Shown: positions 1 to 10,750, counted from the stretch's first letter. The stretch is 32,835 nt of DNA from Gnetum montanum (GCA_015680685.1 MNCI01005421.1:19937-52771); one strand, 5' to 3'. Notes: generated by a model from the sequence alone, not told the origin. Made by a program: numbers and translations.

Positions 1-231
1 ACACGGGAAAAATTCTAACTCTGGAGGGATCAAACTGCCAGAGCTTCGCTACTCTAAAATTGGGATCCTAAATAAGGGAGAGCCACCTCTTATTTATAGA
101 CATGGCGGCAGACTGCGATATCGCGTACATGATATCATAGGGAAGGACGCGATATCGCGGGGGATGCGATATCGTGTCGGCTGCGATATCACGTACACGA
201 TATCGCGGCCTGTGCGAACCACGTCTCATTA
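1..231 (-). repeat. Partial Ty3/gypsy LTR (U3 and start of R), minus strand
   Basis: Read on the minus strand, this piece has the order seen in the 5' part of the element 1 LTR: a near-TGATGA terminus (TAATGA at 231-226), an array of GATATC sites, then the TATA box CTATAAATAA (complement of 90-99). Bases after that resemble the 3' LTR of element 2, for example the run around 'ggaaaaattctaactct' at 5-20. The rest of the LTR lies left of the window. No polypurine tract of this family follows position 231, so this edge is more likely the outer end of a 5' LTR or of a solo LTR. Confidence 0.7.
117..204 (-). promoter_or_regulatory. GATATC array upstream of LTR TATA box
   Basis: Six perfect GATATC palindromes begin at 117, 131, 151, 168, 185 and 199, mostly inside the longer CGATATCG. 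They lie 18 to 105 bp upstream of the minus-strand TATA box, the same placement as in the element 1 LTR. A binding site for a host factor is an inference; the repetition is directly visible. Confidence 0.65.
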
Positions 232-359
232 GTCACGATTACATTTCACATCCTAGAACCAATGTACTTAAGGACCTAAGATCTACAAAGTTTGATTAGA
301 TCGCACATGAATGCTTGTGATTCATATGGTTGGCTGTAGGGGTACCTTCCCACTCATCA
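232..359 (+). repeat. 3' end fragment of a related gypsy LTR, plus strand
   Basis: The last 80 or so bases match the ends of the LTRs at 6541-7536 and 9875-10750: 'cttgtgattcatatggttgg', then a 'gtagggg' block and the terminal CTCATCA at 353-359. Only the LTR end is present. It abuts the minus-strand LTR at 231, so the two LTRs point in opposite directions. No primer-binding site follows position 359. Confidence 0.65.
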
Positions 360-458
360 ACCAATATCTCTTCTTATGTATTTTCATTCTTGTTTAGTAT
401 TTCTCTTCTAAGCACAACCATATTTATTTGTTACTCTACATATTGATTATGCAACATC

Positions 459-785
459 TTATTTTTGTGAAACTTTATTACAAACAATGTCTCTTGTTAT
501 TTCATCTTTCGTTCTTCTCTTTGCAAACCCCTTCTTCATAGCCTTTCTACTTATGTTCTTCGTTTCTAATGCTTCTATGTCTTTTTTTACTATGTACCAT
601 ACATCATTGTTATCAATAAAGGTATTGGTCATGTTAGTCCATAATATAAAAATTATAGTCCTATCTAAAATCATTGGATGTCTAGTAACCTTAATATTCA
701 TCTTGCTTTGATCCTTCAAGGAACTCACCATTATCTCAAATACTATTGCTGATTTTTTTTTATTTAGATTGATGATAAGATCCAA
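459..785 (-). pseudogene. Possible Ty1/copia gag (UBN2/DUF4219-like) fragment
   Basis: An open stretch of 108 residues. The segment ILWTNMTNTFIDNNDVWYIV resembles the start of copia gag proteins of the UBN2/DUF4219 type, where a 'W..RM...L...D.W..V' pattern precedes a charged KK..R/KD segment. A Lys/Arg-rich segment (KAMKKGFAKRRTKDE) follows here in the expected place. It lacks a convincing start, and no protease or zinc knuckle follows toward lower coordinates. It could be a chance open frame in decayed DNA. The match is by pattern only. Confidence 0.3.
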
Positions 786-879
786 ACCAAGACGTAGTTT
801 TGTAGATGTTTCTCCCTAGACTACCAATGGAATTTTGGTAGAAGGAGATTTTATAAAAAACTGCTAACATATTTGGGAA

Positions 880-1300
880 GATGACTAATTCATGCACATC
901 TTTTGGGACCCTTGGTGTAGTGACACAAATTTATGTTTAAATGTAGGAGGATATAGAAGTCTTGCTACATATTATCTTTTAAGGACCTCATGGATGCTTT
1001 TTCTAGTCAATATTTTATGATAATTTTCCAAATATCTACAAGATCTATGCTAAGCAGGGACATATCTCAATCCAATGCTTACAAAACATGTGAGCTAGCT
1101 AATCAATGTAACATAGAAAGAAGGAATAGGATTCACTTGGACCAAAGACCAGTTTGGATGTTAGAGTTGATGAAAGATCCCTCATGGATAAGTACACCAA
1201 AAATTTGTCAAAACTTTAGTCCAAGAGGGATCAGTGGACACATCGAGACTATAGGTGGAGCATGTGGCCTCCTTTCAACAAGTTGGAGGGGATGATAAGA
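880..1300 (+). pseudogene. LINE ORF1 remnant with zinc knuckle
   Basis: LINE ORF1 proteins bind element RNA and end in a CCHC zinc knuckle. At 1037-1078 the frame reads Y-x2-Y-x4-H-x4-C (YKIYAKQGHISIQC), exactly the CCHC spacing with the first two cysteines as tyrosine. Each Tyr codon (TAC at 1037, TAT at 1046) is one G-to-A step from a Cys codon. Upstream, the frame toward about 880 contains several stops, and downstream the sequence is basic but interrupted. Position just before the endonuclease start at 1731 supports ORF1. The N-terminal part (RRM or DUF4283) was not recognised. Confidence 0.6.
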
Positions 1301-1730
1301 AAAAATCCAAGGTTAATGACTTAGAGAACTGGTAATTAGTTACATGGAAAAAGTAGAACTTAGGTCCTGCATGAGGATAGCAATGACAAATGCAAGTAGA
1401 TGCAAAAATGGGTAATTGAGAGGCACAAAAATGTCAACAAGAGCAATAGTGCCAGAGCTCATTCACCTTTCAGATGCACTTAGAAAATAATGGCCAAAAA
1501 ATCTTTCTTTTAGGTCATCCACAAGGAAAAATGTTAGGCTAGACATCAAGTATGAAAGATCAAAGAAAGAAAACTATTTGTGATATTGCCCATGGATGAC
1601 AAAAATTACTAGATTTTTTGCTCAGGAATAATTTTGGTAAAAAAGAGGATGTTACTCCTGTGCAGGTACTAAATTCATCAATAGAATAATATATGATAGT
1701 AGATAGCATAATCTAGATCCTTCCAATAAC

Positions 1731-4700
1731 ATGATTGCCTTATCTTGGAATTGTTTTGGTCTCTAGGAACAAGGGAAAACTTGACTTTTGAAAATAATGT
1801 TGTAAGCAAATGTTGTGGATGTTGCTCTTCTTTAAGACACAAAACTAGAAGCTTTTCCATGGGATTCATGGCCTAGTTCAATAGAGTCTTAGGTTACAAC
1901 TTGAGTTTTTAGTGGAGGATTGGTTTGTCTTTGGTGAAATAATCTAAATTTTTAGGATATAATTTTTTTCTTCTAATATCATTGGCATCATGGAAGAGGA
2001 TTAAAGATTTTGAATGTATACAGTCATGTCATTAGCTCCTAGTGCGTGGAGTTTAAAAGAAGGATACTAAAGCTTAGAGCTAAGAAGAATTAGGTTATTG
2101 GTGAAGATTGGAATTTAACAACATGGTGGAAGGAAAGGTCTAGTTCATTGGTTTGGAATGTGGAGAGTCTTTTATATGAAAACCTGGAGCATATTAGGGA
2201 TTTGGTGGAGCTCAAGGCTCCCCTATGCTATTTCATCTAGAAACAACTAGCATTTAAGAACAAATGAATAGTGTCTTATCTTGATTAGTTCTTTCTCCCC
2301 ATGTCATGTTGGATTGCATACCAACCGATTAACAAGGCCTTGTCATGGACTTTTCTGGATCATAGGCCCATCCTTTATGAATGAAGAAATAATACTTCTC
2401 ATCGATGAGCTTCTAAGTTTAAGAATATTTGGCTTTCTAAGGAATGCTTTTGGACTAAGATGATGCAAATTTGGGATATGAAAGAGGTAGTTTTGGATAT
2501 TGTGGAAAATTAGAGAAGCTTGTGGTGTTTTGAAAAGTTTGATTTCAATAACAAAGGCAACCATGGCTCCCAATGGTGCAATTTTCTTTGGAAAAGATAG
2601 GCTAGATCCAGGGATAGGTAGATTTGTTACCAAAGTAGGACTCCATTATGTAGATTTAGTTGAAACTAAAAAACAAGTAAGAATGTAGGCTGATGAGGAG
2701 GAGATATAATGGAAACAGTGCTCCCTGGAGAGGTGCCTAAAGGAAGGAGATTAAAATTCCACCTACTTTCATATGATTGCAAATAGGATAAATCAAAAGA
2801 GATCATTGATCAAATTTTCATAGATACCTAAGAAGATCTCCAAGTTGGAGTTGCCTATTTTCATAACCTATATGATCAAAACAAGAGACTTAATCCTAGA
2901 CTATTTGAAGGTATAATCCCTTGCTTGGTTTTCCTTATGGATAATAACTTCTTGCAAGGAAGACTTTCTAGAGAGGAGATTCGTTTAGTACTAGCTAAGG
3001 CACCAAATCACAAGACATCTGGAACAAACAGTTGGGCCTTTGAAAAAATCAAAGCATATTGGGATATCATTGGAAAGGATTTTGAGGGTCTTTTCAATTA
3101 AGATTCAAGTATGGTACTTGAAACATCTCAAAGAAAATTTCAGTTGTAAATAAGGAAGCCTCATAACTAAATTTTAATTGTAATTTTGTTCAAATTTAAG
3201 AGCAAAAATAAATGCCTTAACTTCCCTTTAAAAACTTCACTTTGTGATGCTAGTTTGTTAAAATCTTGGAACATTTTCACTTTGTAAAGTGTAATTCATG
3301 GCATAAAATGTCAAATATCCTATGAACTACACCAAAACAACAAAATTAAGCCTGTAATTATCAAATACATTGCCAAAAACTCTGTGATTAAATTCATTGT
3401 AATAAAAAATGTTGGTGATGAAAAAATTGTAGTTTTTAGCCATAAAAATAGTCAAAAACACTATGTAACTACTTAGGGAACTTTTTAGAACCTAATTAAC
3501 GAAGAAACAGTAAATGTGGCCTATTTAAGCAAGGATTGGCATCCTTTTTGGACCTTTTTCTTGGAAAGAATGACCTTTTTAACAAGCAGAAAATTTTTGG
3601 CATATTCAAGACCTTGTAAACACAAAGAAACCTTTGCATCCTTTAGAGCCTTCATTTAATGCTGATCATGGAGAATATAAAGAACCTATTATAGCATTCC
3701 TCTAATAATAGATCAATTGAAACAGATGCATGCAGATCAGCTGCAAAACACACCCTGCCTACCTGCACTAGATGTATAATGACATATTCAAAGAGATCTC
3801 TGAGTCATTTGTATTCTCAAGCTTTTGAAAGCTAGTCGATCTGTACCTTTTGCACCTCTTTCACAATATTTTATAATATTTAGTACAAAGTTTGTAGTTT
3901 TTTTTTTCCACATTTTCTTATTATTTCTATAGTTTTTCTTGATTTTCACAAATCCAACATTGGATTTATTGTTCATTCATTTTATCTCACATTTTCAATC
4001 ATTTATCTTAGTAGCAAACTTTAAAGTCCTTAGGTTCTTTCTAAGGCTCATGGATCTTGAGCTAAAACTATTTTGCATGGATCAATTTGATTTCTAGCTT
4101 GAATTTTTGCATCGTTACAATACTTTTTCCAAAGCCTGGAAAAATACCTTTATTATTTTGCTATCGAAGGAGAAGGAGGTACAATCCTTTGGGGATTATA
4201 GGCCTATTAGTCTTTGGAAAAGTTTTTATAAATGTTTTTCAAAGCTTTTGATGAATCACGAAAAGCCCCTACTACCCAATATCATAAAGGCAAATCAATC
4301 AAGATTCATTCCTAGGAGGAATATTATTGATAGTGTTATTATGGAAAATGAGGCTTTGCATTGGGATTATATTCATAAATAGAAGATTTGCTTTCTTAAA
4401 CTTGATTTATCAAAAGCATATGATAAGGTGGACTAGGATGCCTTACTTTTCACCTTGAACAATTTGGGGTTTTGTAGAGAGTTCTATGAGATGATTAGGT
4501 TCATGCTTCCTACAATTAGATTTCAAATTTCCTCGAATGGATAGATATCTCAGGAATTTTGCCCAGGATAAGGCCTTCGGTAAGGTGACCCTTTATCACC
4601 ATATCTCTTTGCTATTATTGCTAATAACCTTTGCAGATGAATCAAGAAGCTAAATGTCACATCCCTATTTCCTTGGAATCTTTGTACTCTTAAATATGCA

Positions 4701-6158
4701 AATGACACAATGATTATTCTCCTAGCGTCTATCCCTAAGAGTAGAAAGGTGATCTAGGCATTGGATAGATTTTGTTAATTAACAAGGCTTGAAGTCAATT
4801 GGATAAAGCTTCTCCATGTGGGGTGCCTAAAAAAAATATTTAAGCATATCAGGCATATTTTTGGATGTACTATTAGCTTGTTTCCAACTACCTATTTGGG
4901 AAAGCCTCTATTCTATGGATGGAAATTAGCTAACAATTGGGAGGAAGTGTTGGGAAAGATGTAGAAGAAGTTAGCCTCTTGAAAAGATATGTTTCTATCT
5001 TCTACAAGTAAGTTGGCTCTGGCTAAATCTATCCTCCCAAGCATTCCCATTTATAATGCATTATTTTTCAATCCTGCTAACGAATTTATGTCATAAGTCA
5101 ATCAGATTGTGAGGAATTTCCTTTGGTCTAGTTGGAAGGAGTATCATCAATTTTATTTGATTACTTCAAATAAGGTAGTTATCCCAGTTCATGTAGGTCA
5201 ATGTGGACTTCAAGGTTTTAGAAGGTAGGCTTGTATTTTAGCTGCTAAGCTAGCTTATGAGGTTTGTTCCCAGGAAAAAAAGCCTTAGGTCAATGATCTT
5301 TGGATATGCTATCCTAATCTATGAACTTGCCTAACTAGAGCCTTGAAGATATGGAACACCATTAGGAGAGAATGAACATTCCTCTAGTCTCTTGGGTGTT
5401 GGAAATTTGGGAAAGTAGACATTTTAGTGAAAGTTCTTTGGGTAGGATAAGCTCATCACAAAATGATTGGAAATTTTTTTTTGACGTTTTCACCCTATTG
5501 TGCTAAGGTCCAAGAGTATATGTAAAGAATTGGTTTAGTAGGGGGTAGTGGATAATTCCATTAATCTTTCATAACTATAATAGACATGGCCAATTCACCA
5601 AAATTCATAACATCCTTAAAACGCGTAGCCTGCTTAATTCAACCCATGAAGATACTTTACATTTTGATTTGAAAAACCACAGGCAATGGATCTCATGTCT
5701 TTATATGTAATCCTTTGTCAAAGTAAGAGGATAAAACTTTATTTGGAGGTTGAATTGTTAACCAAAGGTGGGGTTTTTTGCTTAGCTCTTAGCTCATCAT
5801 GTAGTGCTCACTTAGAAAAAACTCTAGTGATGGGATTTTGCCATGGCCTCTTAATGTATCCTTTGTTATAAGGAGATTGCAGCTGTGACACACCCTTTCT
5901 AGGAATTTCTATTTAGAAAGGTTGTAGGATTATTCATGCACATGTGGACTTAGAACATCTGGGATAAATGTTTGGAAATAATTAGAGAAGGGCCCATCAT
6001 TCAAAGACACTTGCATGAGATTTCATTATGGATGGAGGTTGCCTAGGAGATTTGGCTTAAGTGAAATGCCCACACTTTTTATTCAAAGTGCTAAAACTCT
6101 CCTTTCAAATGCATCTCAAAAGCATTCACATCCATGCATGCATGCTAATAATGTTTAA
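1731..6158 (+). pseudogene. LINE ORF2: endonuclease and reverse transcriptase, broken
   Basis: ORF2 nicks the target DNA and reverse-transcribes LINE RNA. Visible blocks, all in one frame: endonuclease start MIALSWNCFGL (1731), GEDWN in the GDFN position (about 2100), DHRPI in the SDH position (2358), a KAP-x-SG block for KAPGPDG (2997), RT block DYRPISL...NQSRFIP (about 4185-4310), LDLSKAYDKVD (about 4400), GDPLSPYLF (4584), the active site YAND in place of YADD/FADD (4695-4706), LGKPLF (about 4895) and a Cys motif CTCG (5937). Without the 981-bp interruption about 1149 codons remain, slightly short for a plant LINE ORF2. Many TAG, TGA and TAA stops interrupt it, but I see no net frameshift. 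It is clearly inactive. Confidence 0.88.
3123..4097 (+). mobile_element. 0.98-kb insertion in LINE ORF2, possibly a solo LTR
   Basis: LINE coding sense stops after VLE (CTTGAA at 3117-3122) and resumes with LE..HRYNTFSKAW at CTTGAA 4098-4103. The intervening 975 bases have no LINE similarity. The duplicated CTTGAA looks like a target-site duplication. Inside is a TATA-like box (CTATTTAAG near 3519) in plus orientation and an AT-rich tail, as in a solo LTR, but the ends are not TG...CA. Two small inverted repeats lie near the right end (CCTTAG/CTAAGG at about 4028-4047 and GCTCA/TGAGC just after). The class is unresolved. The length of insertion plus one duplication copy (981) is divisible by three, so the frame is unchanged. 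Confidence 0.55.
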
Positions 6159-6527
6159 CACTTATGACTTCTTTCAAGATGAGGCAATGTGATGCCCATA
6201 AACTATGTGTTCTTCTATTTTTCTAACTATGCATACACTCTATTTTAAATAAAATTTATGATGTTTCACATGACTATTTTTTTATTTTTGATTTTGATAC
6301 CCTATTAGGATGCTTAGGAATTTTTCATTGATCTACGTGTTCACCTATTTTACTAGAGGATCTTCTACCCTCCTTAATGATACTACTTTTGTACTTATCG
6401 ATTTGGAGGTTCATTCCTCTCATTATATAAATGACAAGACTTTCACTCAAAAATAAGTTTAAAATATTTTTTTATTTTGCAAATTTTTAGTAGCCTTGTT
6501 GACGAGACCTAATATGTCAAGTTGCTG
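6159..6527. other. AT-rich stretch without recognised gene
   Basis: No coding sense, RNA gene or clear repeat is visible. Because a polypurine tract and 3' LTR follow directly, at least the right part is probably the decayed internal 3' region of a plus-strand gypsy element into which the LINE may have inserted. Confidence 0.5.
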
Positions 6528-6540
6528 AGTCATTGGGACA
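6528..6540 (+). promoter_or_regulatory. Polypurine tract (degenerate) of a plus-strand gypsy element
   Basis: AGTCATTGGGACA lies directly against the LTR start TGATGA at 6541. Element 1 has AGTCATGGGGGTA in the same position, differing at three of 13 bases. A polypurine tract primes plus-strand synthesis, so its presence marks the following LTR as a 3' LTR. Confidence 0.6.
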
Positions 6541-7536
6541 TGATGAAGCATCATTTTATTAAATGTATTAGTCAAATGAGATATCACAAATGCTATATCA
6601 TAGATACTATGTCACATCTACATTGTAGCATCTCTATTGATGCATCTCAATTGGCTGTTACATCGTAGATGTTATATCGCATCTACTATACCATAGATGT
6701 TATATTGCATCTACTATAACTTAGCTACATCAACGCATCCTCATCGATGCATCCTCGTCGACATAGCCAAATGCATTAACACATCCCCGTCGACATAATG
6801 CTTGTATTCACCTCTAAATATGTGAGCACCCGCCATGTATTTAGCATCATTTGATCAATAGTGTAACTGAACTCTTATATTTTATTTCTATAATCTTAAC
6901 AAACAATCAGTGACTGCCCTTAGCATGGGTTTGAATTAATTGGATGGTGTCTTATTCAAGTGACATTGTACCTAAACACATTCCATGAATGACAATAAGA
7001 TCAATACTGATTCATATTCATTGCAACACTTTGACTTTAAATAAATTTACTTTCTATGTACTTAGTTAATATTTACATTTCCATGCATGTTAATCAATCA
7101 GTAGAATGAGCACAACTAGTTTTGAGCATAAACACATATTCGCCTAGTAATTCCGATAGCATTATTGCTTAGTTCACCTAGTACCATAACACTTGGTAAT
7201 CGCAATAGTGGGTACATGAGTTCAAGATGTATACGATAAGCTAGGAACAGACACTCATCATCCTTGGGATAGTTTAGGATTTAATTTTATTGTTAATTAG
7301 ATTACATATTATTATTCAATTAGTTTAAGGCTTGCATAACATTATAATCATATGCCTCACTTCAGACTAAATCATACATAATAAAGCTACAACTAGTTTA
7401 AGGGAGAAGACAACAACTTGCGATCAATGCTTAACAATCTAGATCCCACACCAGTTCCATCCACTGAATTTGACCACATTACACATGAACACTTGTGATT
7501 CATATGGTTGGGCATAGGGATACCCACTGCTCATCA
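6541..7536 (+). repeat. Gypsy 3' LTR, plus strand ('LTR A'), same superfamily as element 1
   Basis: It starts TGATGA and ends TCATCA, as both element 1 LTRs do. Internal blocks align with the other LTRs: 'aacacttggtaat' near 7190, and the end block 'cttgtgattcatatggttgg' leading to CTCATCA. At 996 bp it is longer than the 847- and 876-bp relatives, partly because of tandem repeats in U3. A weak TATA-like CTCTAAATATG lies near 6812. The 5-bp flanks (GGACA and CTTTT) do not match, as expected if the left flank is the element's own polypurine tract. The other LTR of this copy was not identified. Confidence 0.75.
6665..6762 (+). repeat. Short tandem repeats in the LTR A U3 (28-bp and 14-bp units)
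   Basis: Two adjacent 28-bp units, 6665-6692 and 6693-6720, differ at three positions and share the core TAGATGTTATAT-GCATCTACTATA. Two adjacent 14-bp units follow, GCATCCTCATCGAT (6735-6748) and GCATCCTCGTCGAC (6749-6762); a looser third copy lies near 6781-6796. They occupy the same place, upstream of the promoter, as the GATATC array in related LTRs. Confidence 0.7.
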
Positions 7537-9135
7537 CTTTTTTATCGAATGATGTGGGGAACTTGACTATGAAATATATAATCTTTTTCTAATTTTGAAA
7601 CTATGATATCTCTATAATTTGAATGAGGTTTGGGCTAATATTGGGCTTGTTGGAAAGCTTGTTTTACAATCTATAAGCTTGTAAAATTCTATACTAATTG
7701 AAATTTATTTGATGATTAAAATCTAACCTTTAAAAGGGGTCTTAGATAAAATTATTAAGAAACTAGAATAGAATTTGGTTATTTTTAAGATGAATATATC
7801 TATGATCCTAAAGAGTTATTTAGTGAACGAATACTTGATAGAAACATATTTCAACAATCTACATCTTGAAAAACTTTGAATTTGATTTGAATTAACTTGA
7901 AGTTTAAAATTCATTACAAGAATGTGAACATGAATATGATTATTCAACTTCCCAAAATGCAAAGAATGTTGATAGCACCTAAACATCTTGATGAAATGGT
8001 TGAATCCAAATATGGAATTGAAGCTAAAACTATCTGAAAATAACATATAATGATAATGATTAATGATTAATGAATTTTAAATGGATTAATGATTTGTAAA
8101 TAATTGGAATGATAAATTAATAAATTGTTAAATGCTAGCGATGAATTCTAAAAATTTGAATTAAATCTTCAATTGATGAATTTTCCATTCTTGCAACATG
8201 ATTTTCCTAAGAATATATAGGCATTTAATAGGGCTAAGCTTGGGTATAATAGATAGGGCTTCCCCAATGAATAAAGAGGCTTGAGAAATGAATTGACTTG
8301 TGAAATTAGGACCAAAACAAAGTTGCATTTACCAATCAATATATTTATCTAATTAAATAAAAATAATATCTATCCTATTTTTTCCTCATGCTCAATGAAA
8401 AAAATAATTAAACTAGATTACTTTGGTGCTATGTTACAAAATAATATTTTCTTCTCATGAGCATTTAAACTTGGCTTCTTCTCTTCACTTAAATACTTGA
8501 GCTTATGCTTGAACTTTAGACTTTGGACTTCATCTCTTAATGTTTTCATGGCTTCATTCTTCATAAAACAAACAAATTTTCATGAATTTGGTTGATTATA
8601 CCTCTTTTTATAATGTAGATATGGCCTTCTGTAACTTTGTATTTTGGAGTTTAACTCATGATATTTCTTCCAAATTTGTATCCATACCATGAACAATTAA
8701 TGATGGTAAATTATAAGGGATCAAAGTGCATATCAAAAATAATTTTAAATTATTTGAAGAAAATGCAAATAAACAAATATCTAGTTGTTCATAGAGGTAA
8801 ATGATAAAAAATAATTTATGCAACGAACCCCATTTTTACGAGACAAGGTTAGGATGATGGTGATGAATTAGAAAAATTAATGAAACATAATTAATATCTT
8901 TTAAATCAAGTAAATATTTGTAAACTTTTAGATTGGAACATAAATCCTTCTTGAAGCTTGGGGTGGTTTCTTCTTTTAGTTAATAATAGTAACATCAACC
9001 ATCTTAGAAACCCTTGAAAATGTCTTTGTTCCTTTGATGAATGTCTTAGTCTTACTCTTTCAAATACCTTGCTCTCAAGAATTTTCTTACTTTAATGACT
9101 TGCAAAATACCTCTTTTTTCTCTCAATCTTTATTT
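7537..9135. other. AT-rich spacer, no gene recognised
   Basis: Strongly AT-rich and stop-laden on both strands. A run of TTAATGA-like words lies at about 8048-8095. A TATA-like 'aatatataggcat' near 8212 might belong to another decayed LTR, but no termini could be found. No tRNA, rRNA or protein motif is visible. Confidence 0.5.
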
Positions 9136-9274
9136 CATCTACGTATAAGTGTTGGCCTGGCAACCCTAGATCACAAGTTTGATTCTACTAGGTAGCATTG
9201 AGTTATAAACTTCTATAAATCTTGGTGTGTACCTATGTTTCAATTGGGATAAGACACAAGGATGTAATACTAAA
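9136..9274 (+). mobile_element. tRNA-derived SINE-like fragment
   Basis: A pol III B-box-like AAGTTTGATTCT lies at 9175-9186 (consensus GGTTCGANNCC). It is preceded by a tRNA-like head ('taagtgttggcctggcaacc') and followed by a body ending near 'ggatgtaatac' (9270). SINEs are short non-coding elements copied by LINE machinery. The A box is degraded and no poly(A) tail or target duplication is clear, so the limits are approximate. No cloverleaf could be folded, so it is not a tRNA gene. Confidence 0.35.
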
Positions 9275-9689
9275 TAAATGATAATCATTCCACAAAGAAA
9301 GTGCAACACCCAATCTTAGCCCTAAAGGAAAGCATCTAACCTCACATCTATATCTATTTTTTGATTACTAGAGGGTGGGTTTTATGGGAGGGAGATTTGT
9401 GGGGAACCCATGGTAGACAACTTTCAATATTTAGCTAAGTATTTATTTTAGTTATCATATTACTATATTTGGGGTGATCGTAAGATGCTTATTTCTCAAG
9501 TCCAAAAGGTTAGGGTTCACTCATTCACTAACCCTCTAAGGACCCCACTTGGTGGGATGAGCATGATGGCTCGAGTGATGATTCTTTAAATATATAAATA
9601 ATTATAATTTAACCAAAACATGGGTAAGGTTTTAGCTTACAAAAAATTAAATATAATGAAAATACATTATATCATTCTAAAAGTATCTT
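9275..9689. other. Spacer without recognised gene
   Basis: AT-rich, no coding sense. The block 'gggatgagcatgatggctcgagtgatgat' lies at about 9556-9584; its head-like composition recalls SINEs, but no promoter boxes confirm that. Confidence 0.4.
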
Positions 9690-9862
9690 TTTCTTTACAG
9701 CAAGGCAACTTCGAGTTGGCAGCACAACCCCTACCCATGTACCAGGGTAGATGTGACCCAAGAATGTAAAGGGTTCCACTATAAGGCTACTCCACTACTG
9801 CCACACATAGAAGCATAGATAAGAATCAAACCCACAATATCCTAACTAAGAGATGAATGTCT
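9690..9862 (-). mobile_element. Second tRNA-like SINE fragment, cut by element 2
   Basis: On the minus strand an A-box-like head (complement of 9841-9862, 'agacattcatctcttagtta') precedes a B-box-like GTGGGTTTGATTC (complement of 9822-9834) in tRNA-like order, then a GC-richer body runs to about 9690. The head ends only about 12 bp from the outer end of the element 2 LTR at 9875, suggesting element 2 inserted at or in the SINE 5' end. Assignment is by promoter-box pattern only. Confidence 0.4.
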
Positions 9863-9874
9863 TAAAAATATCTT

Positions 9875-10750
9875 TGATGAGCAGCAAGTATCTCCTATGC
9901 CCAACCATATGAATCACAAGTGTTCGCATGTGATTTAGTCAAATTCTGTGGACTTATTTACCTAAGTGGTGGATATTTCTAAATAGTGAATTATGTAGTT
10001 ATATGTCATTATTTTTTTCAATCCACACTTTTGTTAATATGTACATATGGTTAAGTGTGATTGAGGCATCAAATATTTATTTTTATGCTTTTTATTGTTT
10101 TTCTCCTACTTGCTAAATGATTAAATGAATAAAGATTTAATATTTAATTTAACTAACTAATTAATTATTCTGTTAACTAACTAGCTTAATGTAGAGTATC
10201 TATTCCCACTTTCCATACAAATCCTAAATGTATATTATCGCCAATGGGTTACCAAGTGTATACTATTGAGTATACTAAGTATCCACTACTAGGATGACCA
10301 AGTGTTAATATATTATGCTCGAATTAGTTGTATTTACATTACTTATGAATGATAATATTACTTGGTTAATAACAGTAAAGTAAATTGCATGTAAAGTAAA
10401 CTTTTGAAAAGCAAAGTTATGCTACTCAAAGTGCTACAACGGATAAAAGAAATCTCAATTTTATTTCTGTTCATGCAAATATGCCCAAGAATAGATGCAC
10501 TTGAATAAAATGTCATACAATCACTTGAATTCACACTCTAGGAACTCAAAGGAAAAATATTCTAACTCTTACAAGAAGGTTTGGCTTGGTTATGACTAAT
10601 AGGTGTCATAAATGCAAGGGGTATGCACATTTATATAGGCAATGCCTACATCAATGTTAACCTACCTATGTCAACACATCCTAGGAAATCTCAATGGGGA
10701 TATGTTGATGGACATGCATCAATACAACCTATCTTATTGATGCTTCATCA
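9875..10750 (-). repeat. 3' LTR of element 2 (876 bp)
   Basis: Minus-strand termini are TGATGAAGC...GCTCATCA. The end block matches LTR A closely (complement of 9890-9910 reads 'cttgtgattcatatggttgg'), and 'cacttggtaaccc' is shared with the element 1 LTR. A TATA box CTATATAAATG is on the minus strand at about 10637-10628. The U3 has only loose ATGCATCAAT-like repeats instead of a GATATC array. The base pairs outside the LTR end (ATCTT, 9870-9874) should be repeated beyond the missing 5' LTR. Confidence 0.8.

Larger units (their letters stand above)
820..6158 (+). mobile_element. Decayed L1-like LINE retrotransposon
   Basis: The order is that of a plant L1-type LINE: a zinc-knuckle region (ORF1), then endonuclease, reverse transcriptase and a C-terminal Cys motif (ORF2). 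No intact ORF remains. The left boundary is approximate because the 5' part of ORF1 is not recognisable, and no poly(A) tail or target duplication could be found. It carries one internal insertion (3123-4097). The surrounding LTR pieces suggest it sits in a pile of nested gypsy remnants. Confidence 0.85.

Noticed and set aside
117-204. GATATC array as a CRISPR or satellite array
   Set aside because: The repeated word is only 6-8 bp, spacing varies, and the array sits at a fixed place in an LTR promoter region of a plant retrotransposon.
3123-4097. Helitron or canonical LTR
   Set aside because: The right end CTAG fits the Helitron CTRR, but the element does not start with TC or lie between A and T, and a 6-bp target duplication is not expected for a Helitron. 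The ends are not TG...CA, so a canonical LTR is unproved.
7537-7560. Primer-binding site after LTR A
   Set aside because: 'tatcgaatgatgtgggga' shares only its GGGGA end with the tRNA-Asp site, and a polypurine tract before the LTR marks it as a 3' LTR.
9175-9186. tRNA gene
   Set aside because: Only pol III box-like words are present; no cloverleaf or acceptor stem could be formed here or at 9822-9862, so a SINE is the better reading.
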